Below, one piece after another: positions 44,096 through 54,735 of a DNA stretch of 64,000 nt. How positions within the stretch are numbered: position 1 is the first letter of the stretch; the number at the start of each line of letters is the position of its first letter. A model generated the notes under the pieces. It was given only the letters and a program-made list of their open reading frames with translations, was not told where the DNA came from and made no database searches. This stretch comes from Adiantum capillus-veneris. Its lineage: Eukaryota; Streptophyta; Polypodiopsida; Polypodiales; Pteridaceae. The DNA is taken from contig CM043960.1 in NCBI GenBank assembly GCA_014529385.2, positions 70,061,410 through 70,125,409 on the forward strand, written 5' to 3'. The position numbers and the translations under genes are program-made.

Positions 44096-44924
44096 AATCG
44101 GAACGGAGCAAGCTCTCTTTCATTGCTCCAACCTCCTACTGCCAAGCTGCAAAGCCCTCAATCGGGCTTGCATCACAGGCTCGCTTCAACATAATCCGCA
44201 TCGCTTCACGACTATCCCAGGCCCGCGATCCGAGGAAACTAAAAACGGAAAAAATCATCTGTGGCCTTTCGCTACCCACGGCTCCCAACTTCATCTCGCT
44301 GTATCTGACCGACCAAGCATCCGATTGACGTGCAGTCGATTCGTGCTAACTCCACATGGTACATTCTTCCACCGAGAATCTTGGCGAGGCTCAAAAACTG
44401 CCAAATGACACACCCTCCAATGCAGCCAAGTGGGCTCAGCAGACCCGGCCCTTGGAAAATCTTCAACTGACCATATCTTGTTAACCAGAGCTCCGATTTG
44501 CATTCCGAAACGACACGCATGCTCCATAACTCGAGCTCTACACATATATGCGCTGACATCAGCCCGTGACACCTGTCCCCAGCTGCCCTGTCCGTCGGGG
44601 ATCTGCTACACACTCTTTCTTTAAACTGCAATATCTTGAGCACCGGGGCTCCGTTTGATGAGCCGTCTGGACCGGCTTGGAAAGCACACTGAAGACCACA
44701 TTCTAGCATATAAAACCCACATTTCGGGCACAGTAGTCCATCAACCTACTTGGCTCTTTGCAGCATACCTTTGGCCTAAAAAACCACTTTGAACATACAC
44801 CTCCGATATCCTTGGGCTGCCTAGGGCCTTGGCACCTGCCCTAGCCTTCTGCACTGCACTCGACTGCTGCCTTTGCCTGGCATAGACCATCTCCTAGCTT
44901 GGACCAACTTTGGCTGCACCATCA
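44096..44924 (-). repeat. Probable LTR of a Tat-like element
   Basis: The right end is defined by ...CACCATCA|TTGCTCACCCCC: on the minus strand, a purine-rich tract followed by TGATGG. The same junction pattern ends the LTR of the Tat element at 49499. The left limit is inferred from where the copia relic stops. No matching second LTR is found. Confidence 0.5.
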
Positions 44925-45596
44925 TTGCTCACCCCCTCGTTGAACATTTATGTTCAACCACACATGGCCTTATTGCACCAAAAAAACACACCAAAAACAA
45001 ACTCTCTGTATACTGCAAAAACACCCACCATATGTACAAAACCAACACCTGCTACCCGCCACCTTTGTTCATGCGGGTTGCCCAACCCCCTACTTTACCT
45101 GTCACCAACCTCCTGGGTCAAACACCTTGCATTGGTCTCTTCCATCCGCCTGCAACAATTTTACATAGTGCCACACCAAGGCACCCACCCAACTACATAA
45201 CCAAATTGCCATCCACATGCTTCTACCACTCCAAGCACTCCTTGATGAACTGCCCACTCGCAACAAAGCATCTCCAAGAACACTAAATAAGGCACCCTCG
45301 TGCTCACCATCCAAAGACTTGCTTGTACCATCACTCGCATCAAACAGACCTAACACATCTGACCCGCCCTCCCATCCATGTAAAGCTAGATCCTCGTCTA
45401 GCAGATCCTGTACCTACTCAACAGCGTACTGCACAGCCGCTTTTACCACCATTCCTTTCAACCACCACTCACAAACCTCCTTGCAAAGCTTGGACACCAC
45501 CTTGGAATCCGCATCATCGGTCATAGAGGGCAACTGCATAGGAAGAATCTCCTTCTTTGACTCTGCTCTGCCCTTCTTCCCCGCCATGAACTCAAT

Positions 45597-46580
45597 TCAA
45601 GCATCGTCGAGCTCCCCCTCGTCAACTGGCTCTTCAAGGTCAATAAGCACCACGTGCTTGTCCGTTTCAATTACCTGCTCTTCTACTACTGCATCATCAA
45701 TCTCTGGCAAGGAAGAGAGAAACTCGTTCTCTATTGCATCCTCTTCGTCCTTCTCCATAGGTACAACTTCTTCACACCTTTTAGCAAAATTTTGCACCTG
45801 TTGCACCACTAAGACATACTCTACTGCTATCTTCATCAACATGGCCATTAGCATGGCACTGCATACCAGTTTTACCTTCTCTCCACCACCTGTAGGCCTA
45901 GACTGCTCCGCTTGGTCTTCACTAAGCACTTCGGCTTGCACTTCACGTTGCTCTTCGCACATATTCACTGCCTCTCCACTCACATGTAAGAGGTCGAACT
46001 CATCATACCTGGATTGGGATGAATCGGTCTCCAAACTCGTATCTGCGTCCATAGAGCTACTGTCACTTGATCCAGTCTCCACTTCGGTTTCAAGCTCGGG
46101 AATCTTCTCTAGCTTCACCGCTTCAATCTCGTCTGCAAACCGCACTCCTTGCTCTTTACCGCACTTCAATGGAGCTTCAACAGCTTCACTCGAACTCGGA
46201 CGCACATTCTTTGCCCACTCTGGAACCACCTGCACCTCCTCCACCATTTGAACTGCTCTAGCCGGCATCTTCAGCATAGGAACCATTCTGTCTCTTTGCA
46301 GCCAAAGAACTCTTGGTTCTTCTTGCACATGCACTTCTCTTTGCACCACTTGCGACTCGTCTATCACCGTATCACACTGCCTTGGCATCATAGCACCTTG
46401 CAAACACCGCTTAGCCTCTCGCTTCTTCAAAATCTTCTTGGTTCGCCCTCTCGCTAGAGCTACCGCCTCTTCATACGACATTGGACCATCTATCTCCACC
46501 TTATCTCGCACTTCTTCATGCAGGCAATCCATGAATTTACACAATTTCAAAAAATTGGCTGACCGGCCGCCTCCGTCCAT
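45597..46580 (-). CDS. Tat-like gag C-terminal fragment
   Basis: 327 codons. The N-terminal part (FLKLCKFMDCLHEEV, GPMSYEEAVALARGRTKK) has the look of the end of a gypsy gag capsid domain. The rest is acidic and low in complexity (DSSSMDADTSLETDSSQSR; EKDEEDAIENEF) with one hydrophobic run (VCSAMLMAMLMKIAVEYVLVV), which could be a membrane or helical segment. No zinc knuckle, protease or RT follows before the LTR junction at 44924. This is a truncated or gag-only non-autonomous copy. A long plus-strand frame over the same bases is a shadow. Confidence 0.55.
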   Translation of the reverse strand: MDGGGRSANFLKLCKFMDCLHEEVRDKVEIDGPMSYEEAVALARGRTKKILKKREAKRCLQGAMMPRQCDTVIDESQVVQREVHVQEEPRVLWLQRDRMVPMLKMPARAVQMVEEVQVVPEWAKNVRPSSSEAVEAPLKCGKEQGVRFADEIEAVKLEKIPELETEVETGSSDSSSMDADTSLETDSSQSRYDEFDLLHVSGEAVNMCEEQREVQAEVLSEDQAEQSRPTGGGEKVKLVCSAMLMAMLMKIAVEYVLVVQQVQNFAKRCEEVVPMEKDEEDAIENEFLSSLPEIDDAVVEEQVIETDKHVVLIDLEEPVDEGELDDA

Positions 46581-47126
46581 CTATCTGATCGGTGCCTAGC
46601 TGACTGGCTTCCTGATAAGCACCAACCCTACTCGACTAACCGGCCACGTGTTGCCCGCTGTGCCCGCGCACTGTCCAAACCTGCCCGCTCTGCCCTCTCT
46701 GCCCGGTCTGCCCACGTGATGCTCGGTCTGCCCAAATCTGCCCGCGCTCTGCATACTCTTTTCCCGAACTGCCTGCCCACTAAGCCAAGCCCCCTTTTCA
46801 CATATGAAGATATGCCTCAAGGACTCATTCCCACCACTCCTATCAGTAGAAAATCCACGAGCCTTGCTCTTTAATCTCGCATCATATTTTGTGCTCGCCC
46901 TACACAAAAGTTTTGAAATTTTGTGAACCCCAAACCAACATCTCTTGAAGCTTTAAGCATATTGAGAAATTTGTGAAGAGGTGCTCCATGAATTTGGAGA
47001 GTGACTTCACAAACTATTTGTAAAATCATTGAGATTGGATTTTACAAGGACAAGACACTGCCGTAGAGAGAGTCTCTCTATTGGTAAGACCAAGTCCCTC
47101 TGTTTTTACAACCACTTTGCATCATG
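46581..47126. other. Unassigned tract between two elements
   Basis: Contains a run of imperfect CTGCCCG-type repeats (about 46640-46770). Otherwise no recognisable LTR, primer site or gene. The 5' LTR expected for the following copia gag is not found here. Confidence 0.35.
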
Positions 47127-48014
47127 GGAGAGAAGGGAATCGAAAAATTTAACGGCTAAGGCTTCCACACCTGGCAAACCAAGCTGCGAGGATACCTTAT
47201 GAAAAAGCAACTATGGTCTGTTGTGAAGCCAAGAGTAAGCGAACCATCCACTTCTGTCAAAGGCACTCTCACTAGGGCCCAAATCACACAAGCACAAGCT
47301 AAAGAAGAACAGGCACTCGACATAATTATCACATCACTACATGATAATTATGTGCATTTTACAGATAGTTGTACCACTGCAATCCAAGCATGCGATATTT
47401 TGGAACATAACTTCGGTGCTAAACAAAAGTAAAGTAAGATTAGCTTAAAGAAAAATCTTTACAAACTTACTATGCTTCAAGAGGAGGATGTTTCAAGCCT
47501 CGTTAATAGACTAATGAGCATAATAACACAGCTCACTTACATTCATTGCCAAGTCCCGGAAGAAGATCAAGTCGCTGTGCTGCTAAGTGCTCTACCTGAA
47601 AGTTTTGACAACATAGTAACAGTCTTAGAGCAAAAGGAACCCATACCTTCTCTGCAATATGTTACAGGGGCAATCCATGAAGAAGAAAAGAAAAATAAGA
47701 AGAAATATGAATCACCGGGAGGAGCTTATTTTACATCATCATCATCTAGGGCGTCATCATCATCACCTAGATTAAATAACAAGAAGTGTTATGAATGTGG
47801 CAAGCCTGGACACTTCTCCAAGGACTGCTACAAGAACAAATATTGTAGCAATTGTGGCATCAAAGGTCATCCACCATCAAAGTGCCAAGGAAGCAACAAA
47901 AATAGAGTCAATCTTGCAGAAGAAAAGGATGGAGATGCAGCTCAACAGGAAGAGAATTGTCTCCATGTGTGTGCCGCCCCCAACTACTTTTGCGAATATA
48001 CTGATGTACTGTAA
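47127..48014 (+). pseudogene. Copia gag without pol
   Basis: Gag of a copia element: MGEKGIEKFNG at 47127, then after a stop the capsid-like UBN2 region (47199-47432; a second stop at 47430; 47472-47700 with SLVNRLMSIITQL and LLSALPESFDN). Two zinc knuckles follow: CYECGKPGHFSKDC, regular CX2CX4HX4C, and CSNCGIKGHPPSKC. It ends at 48014; protease, integrase and RT are absent, and the polypurine tract and LTR follow directly. Probably a non-autonomous gag-only element or a pol-deleted copy. Confidence 0.85.
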
Positions 48015-48192
48015 AATGGATAGTCTTCCACCTTCTCTGTTTAAGGGGAGGACTTCTTAGTCTATGTGACACCATGTAATGAGACCACTCAGTCTGTGTG
48101 ACTATAGTCTGTGCCACTATCTCGGTCTGTGTGACCATTATCCTATGTGGCTTTAGGTCTCGATTCAGCTTCATTTAGTATAGTCCATGCCT

Positions 48193-48202
48193 AAGGGGAG
48201 GA
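48193..48202 (+). promoter_or_regulatory. Polypurine tract of gag-only copia
   Basis: AAGGGGAGGA directly before the LTR start. Confidence 0.75.
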
Positions 48203-48203
48203 T

Positions 48204-48452
48204 TGTTGAAATAGGCATGGGACATCCCTCTACACCTCATTTCAGTTGATGTTGACACCTTAGTATATTTGTTGTAAACACAAGAATGAAGCAAGTCTAC
48301 CAACCGTGTAATATCAAGGCCTATAAATAAAGCCTTGTTGTGTACATAAATATATGTTATGCAATATGATATCCTACGATCGTGTGTACATCAATTTTTC
48401 CCTTTAGTGGTAGTGTACCTTTTATTAAGTGTGTGTAGCTCACTGTGTAACA
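48204..48452 (+). repeat. LTR of gag-only copia (249 bp)
   Basis: TGTTGAAATAGG...GTGTAACA, TG...CA ends with short inverted repeats, and a TATAAATA box at 48322-48329. Only this copy is found. Its mate upstream of gag is missing. Confidence 0.75.
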
Positions 48453-49499
48453 ATGGAGTCTTTCACCTTTGAGCCTCCTTGAGCTCCCTTCCCCTCCCGA
48501 TCCTAACAAGAAAAACCATCAAAAACCCAAAAACTCCAGCCACAAAAGGCCACTCTCAGACCATTGCAAAAGATTCACCAAACTCCACTATGTTGGACTC
48601 TTTGGAGTAGCGCCAACCCTAATGGCACCGAAACAGGGTCACATAGTCTTGCAGAAAGCCGCACCTTCTTCCCTAAATTCCTTACACACACACATCCATG
48701 GAAACCTTAGAACTTCCGTAGACTCTCCGAAGTGCAAAATTGAAGAGATAAATCTCTCATTCACTCCTCCACACACTCAAAAACAGGACAGGAACGCAAC
48801 GTGACTGCACTAGACCACCTGTAGGGACCCTGCTTCCTCCCACACACAGAGAGGTGAAAGTTCTCATATTTCTCTTCCAAAGTGCTCCCTCAGCCTGGAC
48901 CATCACGGCACCGTGAGTGATGTGGAAATTTGAAACCTTTTCACACCTTTTTTTACCATTTTTTGACCTTTTTGGCCCAGTTTTGGTCAATTTTGACCCC
49001 CGACGGGCATTTTTCGCGGGAAAAACCCCAAACGGACTCCAAAATTCACCAAATTTTGTACGCTTGATCCTCGATACCTAAATCACATTTCCACATCCCC
49101 ACATTCTATTTTTGACCACTTATAGGGCGGTGCACGCATCGCTGCAGATCAGCCATCGTAAATAGACAACTCCTGCATGTCCCAAACTTCCCGAGCGGGA
49201 TGAGAGTACCATAACTTGTCACTTGAATTATTTACATTCAAGAAAGCTCAAACTCATTTTCTAGAGCCAAAAGAGGCCACCAAGAACCATATCCAAGGCC
49301 CCGATACCCTATCCAGGCACGTGCATGTGTCCGACTGCTAGCACGCGAAACTGACTATTCACAATGTGTACACGTTGCATCTTTTTTTGAACTTGAAACC
49401 ACTTTGCAAAGCTCTCGAATGCATGTATTTACATCCTTTTGTACATATGACCATGCATATAAACGCTACTTTGTACACGCCAAAAGCAGTCTATCATCA
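48453..49499 (-). repeat. Probable 3' LTR of the Tat element at 49.6-53 kb
   Basis: On the minus strand the pol tail is followed by a purine-rich tract (AGAGGGTGGGCAA at 49500-49512) and TGATGATAG, an LTR start. The other limit is taken as the end of the neighbouring copia LTR and is uncertain. No second copy is in the window. Confidence 0.5.
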
Positions 49500-49588
49500 T
49501 TGCCCACCCTCTAGGTAGAGCATTTATGCTCAACCAAGAGACTATTTGCATATGGAACCACATCCCTCGCAAAATATTTCTTCAATAT

Positions 49589-50749
49589 CTAACCATTTAT
49601 TCTATAGTGCAAACATTCACCATACAATTTTTCCAACTCATAGGTGCCATTAGAAAATACATGCTTCACTCTGTATGGACCGAACCATTTGTCCCTCAAC
49701 TTCTTCTCAAAAGTAAAATCCAAGCGAGATTCATACTTCACCAAATCTCCTTCTTTGATCTCTTTCTCTGGTAGACTCTTATTCATTTTCTCCATCCTTG
49801 TCTCTGCTTGTTGAAGATAATAATCATTGGCTTTCTTTCTATTCATTCACAACAACTGTAGAGAAAGAATTCTTTCTTGCAGCTTGTCATTATGCTCACC
49901 TTGCATTCTGCACAATAACTTCAAGGCATCCAACTGCACTTGTATGGGCATAAGAGCTTCCTTTCCATAAACAAGCTCATACGGTGTAAACTGTGTTGAC
50001 ACTCTATACGCAGTTCTATAAGCCCACAAACACTTTTCCAAGTCTAAGTCCCACGCTTTAGGATGCTCTCTAGCATACTTTGATAGCATCTTCACAATTT
50101 GACCATTGCAATTTTCTACCAACCCATTGCATTGTGGGTAGTAAGGAGAAGAATGACTATGCTGAATTTTCAATTTATCCATGAGAGCAGCAACAAGTTT
50201 TCCCCTGAACCCTGGTCCACGATCAGAAATGATAACCATAGTAGCTCCAAACCTGCAACACACATGTTCATATAAAAAAGAGGCCACCCTTCCTGCTGTT
50301 ACATATTTTACTGCACTTTCCTCCATGCATTTTGTCAAATAGTCCACAGCCACAAGGATATACCTTTTTCCATTGTTGGTCCTCGACATTGGACCTACAG
50401 CATCTATTCCCCATTTTGCAAATGCATCAAAAGACATTATAGCTTTCTGAGGCTCAACCAAAAGCTTCCAATTTGCAAACACTTGGCATTCATGGCATGA
50501 CTTGCACCAAAAAGAAGCATCTCTCATCATAGAGGGCCAACAGTAACCTACTCTCAAAACACGGAAGACAACCTGATCCTCGCCTTTATGGCCTGTTTCT
50601 TCATGGCAGTGCTCCAAAATCAAGCCTATCTCTTCTTCGTACAATACTTTTCTCAAAATTCTATCCTTGCCATAAAGCATGAGATCCTCACCTACCAATG
50701 TGTAGTTTCTTGCTTTTGCAACTATTCTCTTACACCGAACCTTTGACAT
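49589..50749 (-). pseudogene. Tat-lineage integrase
   Basis: One frame with a single stop (49847-49849). HHCC finger (EHCHEETGHKGEDQVV, GYCWPSM, CKSCHEC), core (WGIDAVGPMS, VDYLTKCMEE, ISDRGPGF, PYYPQCNGLVENCN with Glu), WAYRTAYR, and a C-terminal domain (GDLVKYESRLDFT). All catalytic D,D,E positions remain. Gene order after it is the polypurine tract and LTR. Confidence 0.9.
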
Positions 50750-50758
50750 GACCTCTGG

Positions 50759-51190
50759 TCATTGCCCTTTACCAAGAAATACTTCTACATCTTGCAATGA
50801 TTCCCTTCCTGCATACAAGGCTTCCTTGACCTTTAAAGGAGCTACCAAGGCATCCAACTTGTCCCTAGCCAACTCATCAGCTTCTTTATTCTGCTCATGA
50901 GGAACATGCTTAAATTGTATCTTCTCAAACTCATGCAAAAGCTTCTTGATGCCATAAAACCACTTCTTCAAATTGTCTTTCTTAACATTCCACAAACCAA
51001 GCAATTGATTCATGACTAGTAACGCATCCCCCTTTGCAATGACCCTCTTCAGTCCAAACTCAACACACTGCTTAAACCCAAGGAAAAGCGTGAATAGTCG
51101 GCCTCATTGTTACTTTTAGATTCATCAAGATCATGAGCTCTAGAAAAGATTACATCACCTTTTGGGTTCTTAATGAATACCCCACCACTT
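50759..51190 (-). pseudogene. Second (archaeal-type) RNase H
   Basis: On the minus strand VFIKNPKGDVIFSR, then after a frame change VIAKGDALLVMNQLLG with its Asp, and FKHVPHEQNKEADELAR with the final catalytic Asp. This is the additional RNase H that defines the Tat (Ogre-type) lineage, placed between the first RNase H and integrase. The N-terminal third is frameshifted. Confidence 0.8.
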
Positions 51191-51260
51191 GCCTTTTGAA
51201 GAACTTAACATCATTGTATACGCATATGTAATATCCATTTCCTCTTCATGATCATCCTTG

Positions 51261-51720
51261 TCAACCCTTGGGTAAGATGGAAGCTCCCCCCCCCTTATCT
51301 ACCACTACGTCTGCCAAGTGAGCTTTAACAAAATGATCCACTTTAAACTCGAACTCATACTCTTGAAGCTCCAAAGTCCACTTTAAGATGCGCTTGCTAG
51401 GCTTCAAATGTTGTACTACATCTGGCAAAAGATTCAATGTGGTGAGCACATAGAACTTTTGGGGCAACAGATAGGTTTTGAACCTCCAACAAGCAAGAAG
51501 CAAGGCGAATACCCACTGTTTCATTTCCGTATAGGAGAACTCGCTTACATTATTCCTTTTTCTCTCAAAATAGAGTGGCTTGAAGTTCCTTCCTTGCTTT
51601 TGTAAGAGAACCGACCCAAAAGCTACTCACCCCACAGTAATATACATAGAAAATCGACTGCAAGTCGGGAGGACTCAGTGCTGGTAAAGCACGCAATACC
51701 TCCTTGATACCATCAAAAGA
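51261..51720 (-). pseudogene. First RNase H, degraded
   Basis: Frame 51261-51524 retains the connection/RNase H end (KTYLLPQKFYVLT, LELQEYEFEF, HLADVVVDKG). Upstream sequence to 51720 is stop-interrupted and lacks a clear catalytic DAS segment. Confidence 0.7.
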
Positions 51721-53071
51721 CTATTGCATGTCTTCATTCCATTCAAACCCTTGAACTCTTTGACTCAATTTCTGGAGAGGATACACATACTGACATAGCA
51801 TCCAAAAAAAATGTGACAAGTACCTGAGCTTATGCACAAATGATGCTAGATGCTTTGTGTTGCTGGGCGGATCCATAAGCAATAAAGCCTTAACTTTCTT
51901 TGGGTCAGCTTCTATTCCATTTTGGGAAACCACATGTCCTAGCAAATGGACTCTGGCATGAGCAAACCTACACTTCTTTGGGTTGAGTTGCCCACCCTCT
52001 TGTTGAAGCCTTTCAAAAGTCAACCGCAACTTCTCCAAATGTGTGACCCTTGAGCTATAACACCCAATTTTATCCATGAAAACACGAATGAACTTACCCA
52101 AGTAGGGACCAAACACTCTATTCATCCATCCTTGGAAGGTAGCATATGCATTAAAACCAGCCGAAAAGGCATTCTTTTGTAGGCAAAACAACCCCAAGGA
52201 GTAATGAAGGTTGTCTTCAATCGGTCTTCAATCGCTATCAAGATCTGAAAGTAGCCAAAAAATCCATCCATGATTGAATAACGTTCATGACCTGCAACTT
52301 GATAGAGGATTTCATCTAGGAAGGGTATTGGATAAAGATTTCTTTTTGTGGCAGCATTCAAAGGTTTGAAATCAACACATATCCTAAATCTTCCGTTCTT
52401 CTTGGGCACAATAACAACTAGAGAGACCCATTCGCACTCCTCCACTTGAAAGATGAAATCTGCTTCCAAAAGCTTTGTCACCTCTTCATGAAGTGCCTTC
52501 TCATGAATGACCCCCAACCTCCTAAGCTTTTGAACATTTGGCTTGGCACCTTCTTTTAGATTGATTCTATGCTCGACTCCTTTAGCTCCTTGAAACTCTG
52601 TATATTTAGTGGCGAATAGCTTTGGAAATTCCTTGAACATGTCTTCATACTCCTTTTTTTCTTTTTCTATCAAGTCCTCTCCTAGCATGCTCCTTACATT
52701 CACTTTGGCAGACTCTGCAATTGCTTTTGGACTATCCTTCTTCTCCTTGACCTTCACATCATGCATTGATGCTTCCTTTTCAATCCCAAAAAGATCAGGA
52801 CATAATTGCATCAAGCCTTCCTCTACACTTTCTTTTGATGATGTAGATGAAGCATCACTATCGTATGACATGGTTTTTATAGAATCTCTATCTTGCATCT
52901 CCACTAGGGTCTGTGTACGGCTCTCGTGTGTCTTCATGTTGTAGACAATACTCCTTCCTTTCTCTTTGTCGGGGATGGTGATTAAGCCCATGCCCCAATC
53001 CTGCTTAGCACCAAGGGTTATAAGCCATGGCCTCCCTAAAATGATTGGATACGCATTCTCACCCGCTTGCA
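51721..53071 (-). pseudogene. Tat protease end and reverse transcriptase
   Basis: Starts at 53071 in mid-protease (NAYPIILGRPWL), where element 3 cuts it. A linker follows, then RT (KLLEADFIFQVEECEWVSL, RICVDFKPLNAAT, SIMDGFFGYFQI), a frameshift near 52190, then FIRVFMDKIGCYSS, where the second Asp of the catalytic pair is Lys, and LLGHVVSQNGIEADP. The RT would be inactive. The 5' part of the element should lie beyond the right edge of the window. Confidence 0.9.
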
Positions 53072-53381
53072 TGTTAACCCTCGTGGCTCACGGGCACCCT
53101 ATCGCCTACGACGGACACTGTAACCGTATTATTTATTTAAGTAGAGTCAGGCACCGGGCTTGTCGGTCCAATAGGGAAAGGTAGAGTGATCGCCGATGAG
53201 AGGCGCACTCTAACACGAACATGCTAGGGTTAGTTGGCTAAGCATGGGCGCCCAAGTGTGAATGGGGTGAGCTCACATAAAAGCCAATTAAACCTAAAAT
53301 TGAGTCATTCTCTCATTGTGCAATAGAAGTTGCTCTTGCTCCATCTCCACCTTCTCCTTCACCATCTCCTTGTGTGTGTGC

Positions 53382-53434
<53 letters not shown>

Positions 53435-53668
53435 CGATCGAGCGTTGCGGCGGCACGACGGCGGCGAGGCGGTTGAGCGCGGCGTAGCGGCGTCTCCCTC
53501 TTCTTCGCGGCGAGGAATCCTCTACGGCAGGAGCATAAGGCGGTGAGTGACACACCATTGCCCTCTTGAGCTTACTAGTTAAATTAGTTGTGTGCTTGGA
53601 GCCGTCTGCGGCTCGTACACGGTGTATCGGCAAGTCCCTTGCTTCGACAGTGCGGCAAGGAGCGCACA
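53072..53668 (+). repeat. Element 3 5' LTR (597 bp)
   Basis: TGTTAACCCTCG...GGAGCGCACA; the left end coincides with the break in the Tat protease frame, the right end lies four bases before the primer site. It contains an AG microsatellite (53384-53432) preceded by a short TG run. Confidence 0.85.
53384..53432 (+). repeat. (GA)n microsatellite in element 3 LTR
   Basis: About 24 GA units. Confidence 0.97.
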
Positions 53669-53672
53669 TTTT

Positions 53673-53690
53673 TGGCGCCGCTGCCGGGGA
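53673..53690 (+). promoter_or_regulatory. Element 3 primer-binding site
   Basis: TGGCGCCGCTGCCGGGGA, complementary (one possible mismatch) to the 3' end of a tRNA-Asp-type primer as used by Athila/Tat elements. Confidence 0.85.
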
Positions 53691-54735
53691 ATAGCCCTGC
53701 ACTAAGCCCAAGAGGCACTTTGTGCTTCTTGTATGAGTGGTTTGCAGTAGGAAAGAAGAGGGAGAGGAAGGCGTATTTTTTGTGCAAGTTGTTAATTCTC
53801 TGTTGCGCAAAGTTTGCATTTTCTGTTTTTCTGCTGCGTACATTTAGTATTAGTTAGACAGTTAGCAAAATTCTGTTTTTCTGTTTACACACAGTTAGCA
53901 TTTCTTGCGTTTTTTTTTGCATTTTCTGTGTTTTCACTGCATAGTTCTGTCAAGTTTCAATTTTTGCATTTTTTGTGTTTTCTGGTTTGTGGTTTGTGCA
54001 CAGTTAGGCGCACAGTTAGTTAATTAAGTAGGTTAGTAATTAGGTGAACCACTGATTAGCAAGTCAGTAGGTAGGTGGGACAATAAATAGTTAGGTGAGG
54101 TCAACGCGCGCCAAAACGCGTATCAAATAATATCCAAAAAAAAATATATATATATATTTAATTTTTTTTTAAAAAAAAAATTTGAAAAAAAAAATTGAAA
54201 AAAAAAAAATTGAAAAATTAAAACGTGAGCGAGGGGGAGGTTAGATTTTCGAAAATAAAAAACGTGAGTTATAAAAACGGACGGGTTGGTTTGTATAAAA
54301 GTTAGATCGGGTAGCCCAAGCCCAAGCCCAAGCCCAAGCTTAGGCCCAGGCCTCAGTCCTCAGTCTTATGATATACGCTAGACTCACTCTTATATATATA
54401 CCCTACCTCCTCAAGAGGGAATGAGAGCATGTGGGACAAGTCTTCCACTCTCCTCCCTTCTCTTCCCACTTGCACCTTTAGACTTGCTATTTGGAGCCTA
54501 GTTCCCCAGCTAGGAAAAGACTGTTTGGGGCTTTTCTGGAGCAAAATAGAACCAAACGGTGGGCTGTAAAGCACAGCGCGTCCCTCCTAGCGATACGCTC
54601 GTTTCGAGCTATCACACAGCCCATTCCACGAGACGCTCTAAAAAATCTAGCAAAAAAACAAACAAAAAACACGCTAAAAACTAGTCACAAGGCCTCCTAG
54701 AGCAGCTTTTTGACACCTTAGGGTATCAAAAGCAC
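53691..54735 (+). other. Element 3 leader
   Basis: Non-coding 5' leader with T-rich TTTTCTG-type repeats (53815-53990), an A-rich tract (54130-54215) and a CCCAAG hexamer repeat (about 54313-54340). None of the element 2 palindromes occurs here. Confidence 0.7.

Noticed and set aside
45217..46251. 344-codon plus-strand open frame
   Set aside because: Ser/Thr/His-rich antisense shadow of the acidic minus-strand gag (45597-46580); the minus strand has the gag capsid-like segment.
53813..54023. Phe/Cys-rich open frames in the element 3 leader
   Set aside because: Produced by T-rich leader repeats between the primer site and gag; gag starts at 54736.
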